Below, piece by piece: positions 28,382 through 40,087 of a stretch of DNA of 64,000 nucleotides. A program made the translations under genes and the position numbers. How positions within the stretch are numbered: the first letter of the stretch is position 1; each line of letters starts with the position of its first letter. Below the pieces are notes generated by a model, which did not search any database, had not been told where the DNA came from, and was given only the letters and a program-made list of their open reading frames with translations. This stretch comes from Erwinia sp. 198 (GTDB taxonomy: Bacteria; Pseudomonadota; Gammaproteobacteria; Enterobacterales; Enterobacteriaceae), in assembly GCF_003937915.1 (NCBI RefSeq), contig NZ_RHUM01000002.1, forward strand, positions 186,001 through 250,000. Reading direction: 5' to 3'.

Positions 28382-28501
28382 AAATACTTATTACACCGAG
28401 CGGATAAACCGGCGGTGGGTTTCCTGGTTGAGCGTTGGACTGTCGCGGATTATACGGGTTTTTAACAGAGGTGGAAATATTCGGGAAGCGTCAGTTAGCA
28501 G

Positions 28502-28530
28502 CAAAAAAGGCCGGCGATGTTCGCCGGCCT
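28502..28530 (-). terminator. Intrinsic terminator after the proline-rich gene
   Basis: On the minus strand AGGCCGGCGA and TCGCCGGCCT form a 10-bp stem, followed by six T. It ends the small gene at 28538-28693 and isolates ttcA. Confidence 0.88.
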
Positions 28531-28537
28531 GGCCGAG

Positions 28538-28693
28538 CTACATGTGCGGCGGCGGATCGGTGATGGGATCCGGCATGTCAGGCGGCGGATCGGGCATCGG
28601 CTGCGGTGTTGGAATCGGATCGGGAATCGGTACGGGATCGGTCGGCACCGGATCGGAAGCTCTTGGTGTATCCATTACGTAGTCGGACAGCAT
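28538..28693 (-). CDS. Proline/aspartate-rich mini-protein
   Basis: 51 residues beginning MLSDYVMDTPRASDPVP. After the first dozen residues the protein is almost wholly Pro, Asp, Met, Thr and Ile in PxP and DP steps, ending DPPPHM. A textbook GAGGAGG lies seven bases before the ATG and a strong terminator follows the stop, so it is very likely a real gene although I do not recognise the family. It has no signal peptide or membrane segment. It lies just downstream of FnrS on the same strand and could receive read-through from it. Confidence 0.7.
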   Translation of the reverse strand: MLSDYVMDTPRASDPVPTDPVPIPDPIPTPQPMPDPPPDMPDPITDPPPHM

Positions 28694-28760
28694 ATCTTCC
28701 TCCTCGAACATAAGGTGAACTGTAAGCATAGGCACCACCGCCAGCGCTGGCAAACGGGCG

Positions 28761-28876
28761 AAAAAAAGCCGGCTTACGCCGGCCTGTATGAATTAAAAAT
28801 GCTATGCAGTAATTCAAAAAAGGAAGTAAGACAATATGGAGCGCAACGCCCATCGCTTGACGTTGCATTCACCTGC
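28761..28876 (-). ncRNA. fnrS: FnrS, anaerobically induced Hfq-dependent sRNA
   Basis: About 116 nt. The first 77 or so bases, from GCAGGTGAATGCAACGTC to TTACTGCATAGC, agree base for base with E. coli FnrS as I remember it. That stretch includes the 5' end, TTGTCTTACTTCC and the U-rich segment used for target pairing. The 3' end differs from E. coli but is a terminator, GCCGGC-GTAA-GCCGGC plus seven T (28761-28783). FnrS represses sodB, maeA, cydD, metE and others when oxygen is absent. In E. coli it lies between zntB and dbpA; here it follows zntB. An FNR box is centred about 42 bases before the 5' end. Confidence 0.93.
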
Positions 28877-28911
28877 GAGAAAGAGTTTGCCCCAGCCGCC
28901 TGCTCCTTTTA

Positions 28912-28925
28912 TTGATATCGATCAG
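28912..28925. promoter_or_regulatory. FNR box of the fnrS promoter
   Basis: TTGATATCGATCAG matches TTGAT-N4-ATCAA at nine of ten fixed positions. Its centre is 41-42 bases from the FnrS 5' end, the class II activating position. Confidence 0.85.
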
Positions 28926-28971
28926 CTTTATTGCCCCTTTTTGCGCTTTATCGCGGCAGAGTGGCGGTAAA

Positions 28972-29955
28972 TTACAGCCATTTACGGCGACGTAACCACC
29001 AGGCAACACCAAGTACCAGCGCCACCAACAAAAAGCAGAAGGTGGCAAAGCCGAAGCGCCACTCGCCGCCCGGGATGCCGCCAAGGTTGACGCCAAACAG
29101 GCCGGTGAGAAAGGTTGTCGGTAAAAAGACCATCGCCAGCAGCGACATGGTATAGGTACGCCGGTTCATCGCTTCCGCCATCACCGTGCTGATCTCATCC
29201 GACAAGACAGCCGTGCGTGCCACGCTGGCATCAAGATCGTCCAGTCCGCGACCCAGTCTGTCGGCGATATCCTGCATGCGTCGGCGGTCGTCATCGCTCA
29301 TCCACGGCAGCCTTTCACTGGCAATACGCGAAAATACGTCGCGCTGTGGCGCCATATAGCGCCGCATAATAATCAGCTGCTTACGGATCAGCGCCAGCTC
29401 GCCTCTGGGCGGTACCTGCTGATCGACTACCGCATCTTCCAGTTCGATAATTTTATCGTGTAAATCCTCAATAAACTCGCTGGTGTGATCGGTTAAGGCG
29501 TCGCATACGTCCACCAGCCAGCCGCCGCCATTGATCGGGCCGTTGCCGTTTTGCAGATCGGTCAACACTTCATCAATAGCGAAAACCTTACGCTGGCGGG
29601 TAGAAACAATGAGCCGGTCATTAATAAATACCCGGACGACCACCAACTGATCGGGACGTGATTCGCTGTTCAGGTTGACGCTGCGCAGCGTAATCATCGT
29701 CCCGTCGCCCAGACGATTGACTCTTGGGCGCATACTGTCGCCGCCCAGCGCGTCACGCACGGCGTCCGGGATCAGCGGCGTGGACATCAGCCATTCTGCA
29801 CTTTCCCGGTGGGTGTAATTAAGGTGCAGCCAGCAGGGCTTGTCACAGTGAATTACATCTTTATCATCAATCGGGATCAGTCCGCCCTTTCCGTCCAGCT
29901 GGCAGGAAATAATGGCGTCCGATACCTGTAAGGCCTTGCCTGCTATGCTTTCCAC
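28972..29955 (-). CDS. zntB: Zinc transporter ZntB
   Basis: About 327-328 residues. A large cytoplasmic domain ([39 protein letters not shown]) precedes two C-terminal membrane helices joined by the loop [11 protein letters not shown], the ZntB form (GVN) of the CorA GMN signature. It moves zinc across the inner membrane; early work suggested efflux, later work proton-coupled uptake. The frame is open further up, but GAGGAAAGG lies just before a GTG at 29955. Starting there gives [11 protein letters not shown], in line with the E. coli N terminus. The ATG at 29973 is the alternative. Confidence 0.93.
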   Translation of the reverse strand: MESIAGKALQVSDAIISCQLDGKGGLIPIDDKDVIHCDKPCWLHLNYTHRESAEWLMSTPLIPDAVRDALGGDSMRPRVNRLGDGTMITLRSVNLNSESRPDQLVVVRVFINDRLIVSTRQRKVFAIDEVLTDLQNGNGPINGGGWLVDVCDALTDHTSEFIEDLHDKIIELEDAVVDQQVPPRGELALIRKQLIIMRRYMAPQRDVFSRIASERLPWMSDDDRRRMQDIADRLGRGLDDLDASVARTAVLSDEISTVMAEAMNRRTYTMSLLAMVFLPTTFLTGLFGVNLGGIPGGEWRFGFATFCFLLVALVLGVAWWLRRRKWL

Positions 29956-30154
29956 AACCTTTCCTCGCAGCATAATCAATGCGATACAGTCTAGCCTGCG
30001 CGAATGCCAATGCAAAACCTCCTTTCTGACCACACAGGTTAAAAAGCGTGTCAGTGTGCAAATAAAACTCGATCCGCCTCACGATTCAGTCATCCACTCA
30101 CCACCGATGCTTGTTATTTGTTCGCCTTTAAGAAACTATCCTGAATGCTAATCA

Positions 30155-32154
<2,000 letters not shown>

Positions 32155-32162
32155 CTGCTTAA

Positions 32163-33560
<1,398 letters not shown>

Positions 33561-33657
33561 CGGCAGAGAAAGCAGGCCCGGCCAGGCTCAGTCCGGAAGG
33601 CAGTTAATCCCTTCCGGCACATGTCTTCACCGTGCTCTTTGCCAGCGCCTGCATGGG

Positions 33658-34521
33658 CTAAGCCTCATCCTCACTTTCTTTTAACGCCAGCGTCTCTTTT
33701 CTGACCCGCTCAATATGAATGGTCAGAAACATGCGTTCTTCCGTTCCCAGCGTATAGGCATAATTTTTTACGGTATGACGGTCAATCTTTTCTACGCAGC
33801 GATAGGCCTGTGGGTAGCGGTTGCGTACCACGTCGTGCAGCGAGCGGTCGTCACTGGCCACGCCGTTTTTTCCCAACATCCGCTGGGCAAAGAACTTGAG
33901 ATGGGTGACAAAGCGGTTATAGCTTAGCGAGTCAGGCTGGTATTCGATCTGTAAATGGTATTTCACAATATCCAAAATTTGCTGCATAAACCGCGTGATA
34001 GCGTGCACTTCCGGCATGGCGCTATGCAGCTGCGCGTTAACCAGATGCAGCGCAATGAAACCCGCTTCGTCTTCTTCAAGACGCACGCCCAGCCGCTTCT
34101 CAATAGTCGTCAGCGCCGCCAGGCCAAGCTCGTACTCTTTAGGGTAAAGCGAGCGAATTTCCCAACGCAGCACGTTGCGCAAGGGAATTTGCTGCCGCTG
34201 GCGCTGAAGCGCGAAGTGGATATGATCGGTCAGACCGATCGCCACGCTCTCATGCAGAGTGGTGGTCAGCACCCGCCTCGCCTGCGCGATAATACATTCG
34301 CTAACGGCAAGCACCTCTGGCGGGATCTCCATCAGTAGCTCGGCTAACCGCCCTGTCAGCTCGCTGCTTTGCAAGGCAAAGACTTTTTCCACCCGCGCGG
34401 GATCCAGCCGCTCGCCCGGTCGTTTCTGAAAGGCCAGCCCGCGCCCCATCACGACCTGCTCTTTGCCCTGTTTATCCAGCACTATCGCCACGTTGTTATT
34501 GAGTACTTTGATAATATCCAT
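33658..34521 (-). CDS. bglG: BglG-family transcriptional antiterminator
   Basis: 287 residues. The RNA-binding CAT domain fills about 1-56 (IIKVLNNNVAIVLDKQGKE, VMGRGLAFQKR). PRD1 (about 65-170) holds His in ESVAIGLTDHIHFALQR and LHLVNAQLH. PRD2 (175-280) holds His in VTHLKFFAQRML and FLTIHIERVRK. These His are the sites where PTS phosphates set its activity. Unlike E. coli bglGFB, the gene is convergent with bglF-bglB and has its own RAT and terminator, so it should positively autoregulate. Confidence 0.95.
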   Translation of the reverse strand: MDIIKVLNNNVAIVLDKQGKEQVVMGRGLAFQKRPGERLDPARVEKVFALQSSELTGRLAELLMEIPPEVLAVSECIIAQARRVLTTTLHESVAIGLTDHIHFALQRQRQQIPLRNVLRWEIRSLYPKEYELGLAALTTIEKRLGVRLEEDEAGFIALHLVNAQLHSAMPEVHAITRFMQQILDIVKYHLQIEYQPDSLSYNRFVTHLKFFAQRMLGKNGVASDDRSLHDVVRNRYPQAYRCVEKIDRHTVKNYAYTLGTEERMFLTIHIERVRKETLALKESEDEA

Positions 34522-34533
34522 TTAGTTACCCAC

Positions 34534-34602
34534 AAATAAAAAAACCTGACGTTCGGTTCGCGCCGATGTCAGGTTTTGCCTGCAGCGAAGCAGTAGCAAT
34601 CC
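34534..34602 (-). promoter_or_regulatory. RAT site and terminator before bglG
   Basis: On the minus strand GGATTGCTACTG, a seven-base loop and GCAGGCAAAACC form a RAT (34573-34602). It overlaps the left arm of a terminator (ACCTGAC...GTCAGGT, 34544-34574) that ends in TTTTTTTATTT. The loop is two bases longer than in the classic bgl RAT. It makes bglG itself dependent on antitermination. Confidence 0.9.
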
Positions 34603-34681
34603 AGTCGCTACCATAGATCATTGCGGGGGTAGCTCAAGTACGGCGTGATAAAACTGTGAGATCTCTCGTAAATAGCGTTTT

Positions 34682-35011
34682 TCAGCCCGGCAGCATGGCG
34701 GAACATTTGGTTTTTTCCAGCTGTTTCAACTGGATCATCCGCTGGTCGGCATGCTTCTGCGCCAGACTTTTCGCCACGCCGTTACCAATGCCAAAGTCTC
34801 CGATAAAGCCGAGGACGGTCAGGCCGCTGAACTCGCCGGTTTTATCAATCTGCTGCTGTACCTGCTGCTGACTGGCAATTTCCTTTTGCACTGCCGGACA
34901 GTCCAGGGTCGTTTTTTGTACTTCACTCACCGAGGGTGAGGAGGGATAGTGTTTCAACGCGCAGCCGGATAGCAGCACTATTAAAGAAAGCAGCGTAACG
35001 ATTTTAGTCAT
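34682..35011 (-). CDS. Hypothetical lipoprotein, 109 residues
   Basis: The signal peptide ends in VLLSGC (lipidated Cys at 17). The mature part has a helical stretch with Gln repeats (EIASQQQVQQQID), then a short glycine-rich segment GFIGDFGIGNGVAKSLAQKH and a charged helix, with two Cys at about 38 and 103. Similar GDFGIGN-containing small lipoproteins occur in other proteobacteria, but I know no function. The gene stands alone between bglG and mppA. Confidence 0.75.
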   Translation of the reverse strand: MTKIVTLLSLIVLLSGCALKHYPSSPSVSEVQKTTLDCPAVQKEIASQQQVQQQIDKTGEFSGLTVLGFIGDFGIGNGVAKSLAQKHADQRMIQLKQLEKTKCSAMLPG

Positions 35012-35173
35012 AAAGCACCTGATAACGGGGAGTCACTGTCCGCTATTATCTCTCGTCAATCGGATAACGATGCGTAAAGCACCTGCACGATTAGCTGGTT
35101 TATTGAGCGTTAGCGAAAAGCCCGCCTGTGGCGATGCTGCTATGGCCGGAGCGAGAGCTGCTCCGGCCTGTTC

Positions 35174-36793
35174 TTAGTTATGCTTAACGATATAAAGCAT
35201 CCGGCTGTACGCCACGTCCTCCGGGTTCGTTATCGGATAACCTTTGACCCATGGCTTGATCAGGCGGCCGTTAGAGAGTTGATAAAGAGGCGCGATGGGC
35301 ACCCGATCCGCCAGGATTTGTTCCGCCCGATTGTAATTATCATTACGGATACCGGCATCGGTTTCCCGGCTCGCTTTGGTCAGCAAGTCGTCATAGGCCG
35401 CATCTTTAAAGCGCGAAATATTGCCGCTGTGGCTGGCGGTCAGCAGGCTCAGAAAAGAGGACGGCTCATTATAGTCGCCCACCCAGGAAGCGCGGATCAC
35501 ATCGAAACTGCCGCTGTTGCGGCTGTCGATATAGGTTTTCCACTCCTGATTCTGTAGCTTCACGTTAACGCCCAGGTTTTTCTTCCACATAGACGCGACG
35601 GCGATGGCGACCTTCTGATTGTTTTCAGAGCTGTTATACAGCAGCGTCAGGCTGAGCGGGTGCGTTGGCCCGTAGCCCGCCGCCGCCAGCAGCGTTTTAG
35701 CCTGGGCGTCCAGCTCTGCCTGAGCGTGCTGCTGCAAAAAGCCCGGCTGTGGCTTAAAGCCGTTGGTGACGTCCGGGGTAAAATGCCAGGCGGGTTTCTC
35801 GCCGGTGCCCAGCACTTTCTCCGCAATAATGCGGCGATCGATACTCCACGAAAGCGCTTTGCGCACGCGCACATCCGCCGTCGGCCCCTTCTGCGTGTTA
35901 AAAGCGTAGTAATAGGTGCCCAGCTGATCCGGCGTATACACCTCGTCAGGGATCTGTTTTTTCAGCAGGCCATACATGTTTTTAGGAAAAGATTCGGTAA
36001 TATCGATATCGCCTGCGCGGTAGCGTTTGGTCGCGCTTGACTCCTCGTTGATGGGCACGAAAGTTACTTTATTAATGACGCTATGTGCGTTATCCCAATA
36101 GCGATCGTTGCGCACCAGCACCAGCTTTTCATTTACCACCCTTTGCTGCAATTTATAGGCACCGTTGCCTGTCAGCCTGTCGGGCTGCGTCCAGGCAGCA
36201 CCCTGCTGCTCAACTACTTTTTGCGGTACCGGATAGAGGCTGAAGTTAGCGGTCAGGCTGACGAAGTAAGGCACGGGCTTGTCCAGCGTCACTTTCAGCC
36301 TGTGGTCGTCCAGCGCGCTAACGCCCAGCTTATCCGGCGTCATGTCGCCTTTGGTGATAGCGGCAGCGTTAGCGATCCCGGCCAGATCGGCAAACCAGGC
36401 GAAGGTGGAGGCGGTTTTCGGGTCGACCAGCCGCCGCCAGCTGTAAACAAAATCGCTGGCGGTCACGGGATCGCCATTCGACCAGCGGGCATCCTTACGC
36501 AGCGTGAAAATCCAGGTTTTATTGTCGGTGGTTTGCCACTGGGTCGCCACGCCCGGCACGCTTTCGCCCTGCGCGTTTTGATTAGTCAATCCTTCAAAGA
36601 GATCGCGGATAACCTGGATCTCCGGCAGCCCTACCGCCTTAGCGGGATCGAGCGAGGCGGGTTCATCTTTGATATGCCGAACGATTTCCTGGCGAGCGGC
36701 CAGTTCGGTGCCGGCCGGCACCTCTGCAGCGCAGAGAGAAGCGCTGACGCTCAGGGCCAGCAGCGTCAGCGTAAAACGAAAAGCGTTCCTCAT
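35174..36793 (-). CDS. mppA: Periplasmic murein peptide-binding protein MppA
   Basis: 539 residues with a signal peptide cleaved near SLCAA-EV. It is an OppA-type solute-binding protein (SBP family 5): LFEGLTNQNAQGESVPGVAT, TFTLRKDARWSNGDPVTASDFVYSW-like blocks and the C-terminal GYPITNPEDVAYSRMLYIVKH. MppA binds the murein tripeptide L-Ala-gamma-D-Glu-mDap and hands it to the Opp permease for recycling. In this window it is divergent from mpaA and next to ycjG, so a murein-peptide recycling cluster is visible. OppA is the main alternative, but this context favours MppA. Confidence 0.92.
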   Translation of the reverse strand: MRNAFRFTLTLLALSVSASLCAAEVPAGTELAARQEIVRHIKDEPASLDPAKAVGLPEIQVIRDLFEGLTNQNAQGESVPGVATQWQTTDNKTWIFTLRKDARWSNGDPVTASDFVYSWRRLVDPKTASTFAWFADLAGIANAAAITKGDMTPDKLGVSALDDHRLKVTLDKPVPYFVSLTANFSLYPVPQKVVEQQGAAWTQPDRLTGNGAYKLQQRVVNEKLVLVRNDRYWDNAHSVINKVTFVPINEESSATKRYRAGDIDITESFPKNMYGLLKKQIPDEVYTPDQLGTYYYAFNTQKGPTADVRVRKALSWSIDRRIIAEKVLGTGEKPAWHFTPDVTNGFKPQPGFLQQHAQAELDAQAKTLLAAAGYGPTHPLSLTLLYNSSENNQKVAIAVASMWKKNLGVNVKLQNQEWKTYIDSRNSGSFDVIRASWVGDYNEPSSFLSLLTASHSGNISRFKDAAYDDLLTKASRETDAGIRNDNYNRAEQILADRVPIAPLYQLSNGRLIKPWVKGYPITNPEDVAYSRMLYIVKHN

Positions 36794-36959
36794 CAGGATA
36801 CCTCAGTCAGGGCAACGGAATTTAGAGGGAACTTTAGCGCAACTGATTGTGATAATTACAGCATTTTCCGGCTCGTCAGTTCACAACACGGAAAACATCC
36901 TCCTTTCAGTACGCCGAGTCTGCTATAAAAAGCTTTTGGACAAATCCTCTGGAGTCACT

Positions 36960-37667
36960 ATGCCTCAGAATCATCCACGGCCCCGGCGCGGCAAGCTGGA
37001 GGCCGATCGCCTGCGCTATGGCAGCAGCGTGCTGGGCGCCCCCCTGCTCTGGTTTCCCGCGCCGAATGCGGATGATGCCAGCGGGCTGATCCTGGCCGGG
37101 ACACACGGCGACGAAACGGCGGCGGTGATCACCCTTTCCTGCGCCATGCGCACGCTGCACGAAAGGCATCGTCGCCATCACGTGGTGCTGGCGGTTAATC
37201 CCGACGGCTGCCAGCTTGGCCTGCGGGCAAACGCGCGCGGCGTGGATTTGAACCGTAATTTTCCTGCGGCTAACTGGCAGCCGGGCGAGACAGTTTATCG
37301 CTGGAACAGCGCGGCGAATGAACGGGACGTGACGCTTTCCACAGGGGAAAGCGCCGGATCAGAACCGGAAACGCAGGCGCTGTGTGCGCTGATCCACCAG
37401 CTTAAACCCGCCTGGGTAGTGAGTTTTCACGAGCCGCTGGCCTGCATTGAGGATCCGCTCGACAGCGAGGCGGGACGCTGGCTGGCCGAAAAGATGGGCT
37501 TGCCGCTGGTGACGTCTGTCGGCTACGCCACGCCAGGCTCGTTCGGCAGCTGGTGCGCTGATTTAGGGCTGCCGGTGATCACCGCCGAGCTGCCGCCCGT
37601 TTCGGCAGACGAGGCCAGCGAAAAATATCTGACCGCGCTGGTCGAACTACTGAGTAAGACTTTCTGA
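36960..37667 (+). CDS. mpaA: Murein tripeptide amidase MpaA
   Basis: 235 residues from MPQNHPRPRRG, the ATG with GGAG five bases ahead; the same frame is open for almost 300 bases upstream but that part overlaps mppA antisense. It is an M14-type zinc carboxypeptidase: ligands His and Glu in GTHGDETAAV and His in VVSFHEPLACIEDP, catalytic Glu in ITAELPPVSADEASEKY. It splits the gamma-D-Glu-mDap bond of the recycled murein tripeptide, giving L-Ala-Glu for YcjG. Its last 21 bases overlap the end of ycjG on the other strand. Confidence 0.95.
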   Translation: MPQNHPRPRRGKLEADRLRYGSSVLGAPLLWFPAPNADDASGLILAGTHGDETAAVITLSCAMRTLHERHRRHHVVLAVNPDGCQLGLRANARGVDLNRNFPAANWQPGETVYRWNSAANERDVTLSTGESAGSEPETQALCALIHQLKPAWVVSFHEPLACIEDPLDSEAGRWLAEKMGLPLVTSVGYATPGSFGSWCADLGLPVITAELPPVSADEASEKYLTALVELLSKTF

Positions 37668-38627
37668 AAGCGCGATCCTGCCGCAGCGGAACGGCAAGGC
37701 GGTCACGTCCTGCGCCAGCCAGGTAGGCCCGTCCAGATCGACAAAGCGGGCCGTGCCGGCCAGCGGCAGCGCGGCGCGAATGGCTCTGGAGGTGCAAAGC
37801 ATACAGCCCAGCATCACCTCCAGCCCGGCCGTTTTGGCGGCGGCGGCCAGCGCCAGCGCCTCGGTCAGCCCGCCCGTTTTATCCAGCTTGATGTTAATCA
37901 TTTCATAACGTCCCGCCAGCTGAGGCAGGCTTTCGCGGGTGTGGCAGCTTTCATCGGCGCAGATCGGCAGCGGGTGGATAAAGTTGGCCAGCAGCGCATC
38001 GTCCGCCGCCGGTAAGGGCTGTTCAAGCATCACCACGCCCAGATCCGCCAGCAGCTGACAGCGCGCCGCCAGGCCTTCGCTGTGCCAGGACTCATTGGCA
38101 TCGACGATCAGCGTGGCGTCCGGCACGGCGGTACGGATAGCCACCAGCCGTTCCGTGATCATCGCGTTGTCCATTTTGATTTTCAATACCTTCGCGCCGT
38201 TCTGCCACAGCGCCAGCGCGCCGCTGGCCATAACTTCCGGCGAGTCGATACTGATGGTCTGAGCCATTTCCACCACATCGGGACGCACAACATGAGTCAT
38301 CCGCCACAGATCGCTGTTTGCCCTGCGGGTTTCCAGATCCCACAGCGCGGAGTCGATAGCATTACGCGCCGCGCCAGCGGGTAACACCTGCTGTAGCTGC
38401 TCGCGCGTCATGCCCTGCTCCAGATCTTTGGTCAGCGCCGTGATTTGTGCCTGCACTGAAGCCGCCGTTTCACCATAGCGCGCATAGGGCGTAGCCTCGC
38501 CGGTGCCGACGATCCCCTCTTCCTCCAGTTCCACCACCAGCACGTCCGCTTCGTTGCGGCCGCCGCGTGCGATAACAAAAGGCGCGCGCAACGGCCAGGT
38601 TTCCGGCCAGACTTTGACACTTCTCAT
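37647..38627 (-). CDS. ycjG: L-Ala-D/L-Glu epimerase YcjG
   Basis: 326 residues of the enolase superfamily, starting MRSVKVWPETWPLRAPFVIA at the ATG with AAGGAA ahead; the frame is open 16 codons further. Catalytic lysines lie in KVLKIKMDN and NIKLDKTGGLTEAL. Metal ligands lie in LIVDANESW, MLEQPLPA and ICADESCH. It epimerises the dipeptide released by MpaA so that it can be cleaved and reused. It is convergent with mpaA and divergent from tpx, as in E. coli. Confidence 0.95.
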   Translation of the reverse strand: MRSVKVWPETWPLRAPFVIARGGRNEADVLVVELEEEGIVGTGEATPYARYGETAASVQAQITALTKDLEQGMTREQLQQVLPAGAARNAIDSALWDLETRRANSDLWRMTHVVRPDVVEMAQTISIDSPEVMASGALALWQNGAKVLKIKMDNAMITERLVAIRTAVPDATLIVDANESWHSEGLAARCQLLADLGVVMLEQPLPAADDALLANFIHPLPICADESCHTRESLPQLAGRYEMINIKLDKTGGLTEALALAAAAKTAGLEVMLGCMLCTSRAIRAALPLAGTARFVDLDGPTWLAQDVTALPFRCGRIALSESLTQ

Positions 38628-38785
38628 TAAAGGTTCCTTTTGGCAGAGCAATGATTCTTTCCACACCATAGCCATTCCACGGGGATTTTGACAATAAAGC
38701 GGGAAATGTTGTGTTTAGCGCTGTTGGAGTTTAGCCCCATAGCTTACACTCAGACATTCGTTTACCGCGTTAATAAGGAAAAGTT

Positions 38786-39289
38786 ATGACTCAGACCGTA
38801 CATTTTCAGGGCAATCCGGTCGCCGTGGCAGGCGAGCTGCCGACGCCGGGCCAGACCGCGAAACCATTTACGCTGGTAGCTAAAGATTTTTCTGATGTTT
38901 CGCTCTCGCACTATGCGGGCAAGCGCAAGGTGCTGAATATTTTCCCGAGCGTGGACACCGGCGTTTGCGCCGCCTCGGTGCGTAAATTTAATGAGCTTGC
39001 CGGAAAGGTAGAAAACACGGTAGTGCTGTGCATTTCTTCCGATCTGCCATTTGCCCAGTCGCGTTTTTGCGGCGCGGAAGGCCTGAATAACGTGGTTACG
39101 CTTTCCACCCTGCGTGGCGAGACGTTTAAAGAAGCGTATGGCGTGGCGCTTAACGACGGTGCGCTAAGAGGACTGACGGCGCGTGCCGTCGTCGTGCTGG
39201 ACGAACAGGATAAGGTGCTGCATAGCCAGCTGGTCGATGAAATCGCGACCGAGCCGGATTATGACGCCGCACTGGCCGTGCTGAAGTAA
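38786..39289 (+). CDS. tpx: Thiol peroxidase Tpx
   Basis: 167 residues of the atypical 2-Cys peroxiredoxins. The peroxidatic Cys is C61 in [14 protein letters not shown] and the resolving Cys is C95 in [13 protein letters not shown], both at the exact E. coli positions. It reduces organic peroxides using thioredoxin, in the periplasm or cytoplasm. The ribosome site is AAGGAAAAG. It has its own promoter region and a strong terminator. Confidence 0.98.
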   Translation: MTQTVHFQGNPVAVAGELPTPGQTAKPFTLVAKDFSDVSLSHYAGKRKVLNIFPSVDTGVCAASVRKFNELAGKVENTVVLCISSDLPFAQSRFCGAEGLNNVVTLSTLRGETFKEAYGVALNDGALRGLTARAVVVLDEQDKVLHSQLVDEIATEPDYDAALAVLK

Positions 39290-39296
39290 TTCGCCG

Positions 39297-39321
39297 GGCC
39301 GGTCGCCGACCGGCCTCTTTC
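39297..39321. terminator. Terminator after tpx
   Basis: GGCCGGTC and GACCGGCC pair over GCC, followed by TCTTTC. It lies within 10 bases of both the tpx stop and the convergent luxR stop. Confidence 0.75.
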
Positions 39322-39322
39322 A

Positions 39323-40030
39323 TTATTGCACCGGCTTTACCAGCTTAAGCTCCACGCCCAGACAAACTGCCTGCCTGGCATTGGCCACACCCAGTTTTTT
39401 CACTATATTCGCCATATGAAATTTAACCGTGGTCGTTTTAATGCCCAGTATCAATCCGGTTTCCTCATAGGTCTTACCCACGCTGGCCCAGTAAAGGATC
39501 GCATTTTCTCTGGTGGTGAAAAGCGTGGCTGGCGCCGACTCGCTTTGGGACGATAAAGCCAGGGAAAGATATTTTTCATGCAGGGCAGCCAAAAATAAAT
39601 TCAGCCGGCTCTGGTGAAACTGAAGAAGATGTTGAATTTCTTCTGATACCTCTTTATTAATAAGTAGCGACAGCATAGCCAGATTATTATTGTAATCATG
39701 AAGAACGAAGGTATAGCCCTCACTGATACTGTGCTGCGCCGCTTTACCCAGCAGTCCGCTGCCATGATGATAATTTTCCGCTTTGATTTGCTCATTCCAT
39801 GCAAATGGCGTCAGCCGTCTTAAAGCGGTAATGACTACCGGATCGGTGCATTGCAAATTATTTTCATAGTAGTGTTTCACCCACTTTTCCGGATAAGTTG
39901 TGGCATAGAAAGAAAGCAACATGCTCTTTTTTTCCATGACCACGTAAGCCCAGGTGAAATCACCAATTTTTTTTAATTCTTCTGTAATTTCATTTTCGAT
40001 AACGGCGCGGATATGAACATTATTATTCAT
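39323..40030 (-). CDS. Orphan LuxR-type quorum-sensing regulator (EsaR/ExpR-like)
   Basis: 235 residues. The autoinducer-binding domain keeps the invariant residues W50, Y54, D63, P64, W78 and G105, spaced as in TraR. The C-terminal HTH reads ENAILYWASVGKTYEETGLI and TTVKFHMANIVKKLGV. GYTFVLHDYNNNLAMLSLLI and the C terminus ARQAVCLGVELKLVKP resemble EsaR/ExpR of Pantoea and Erwinia. It should therefore respond to an acyl-homoserine lactone. No luxI-type synthase is in the window, so it is locally an orphan. The start chosen (MNNNVHIRAV) has AAGGA eight bases ahead; the frame runs ten codons further up. Confidence 0.9.
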   Translation of the reverse strand: MNNNVHIRAVIENEITEELKKIGDFTWAYVVMEKKSMLLSFYATTYPEKWVKHYYENNLQCTDPVVITALRRLTPFAWNEQIKAENYHHGSGLLGKAAQHSISEGYTFVLHDYNNNLAMLSLLINKEVSEEIQHLLQFHQSRLNLFLAALHEKYLSLALSSQSESAPATLFTTRENAILYWASVGKTYEETGLILGIKTTTVKFHMANIVKKLGVANARQAVCLGVELKLVKPVQ

Positions 40031-40087
40031 TAATAAATCCTTTTCCTGCTCATAAATCAAAAGCAGAGCCGAGGCTCTGCTTTTTAA

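Noticed and set aside
28836-28970. 44-residue plus-strand frame with an AGGAAG-like site, starting MERNAHRLTL
   Set aside because: It is the exact antisense of the conserved 5' half of FnrS and part of its promoter; the conservation is explained by the sRNA.
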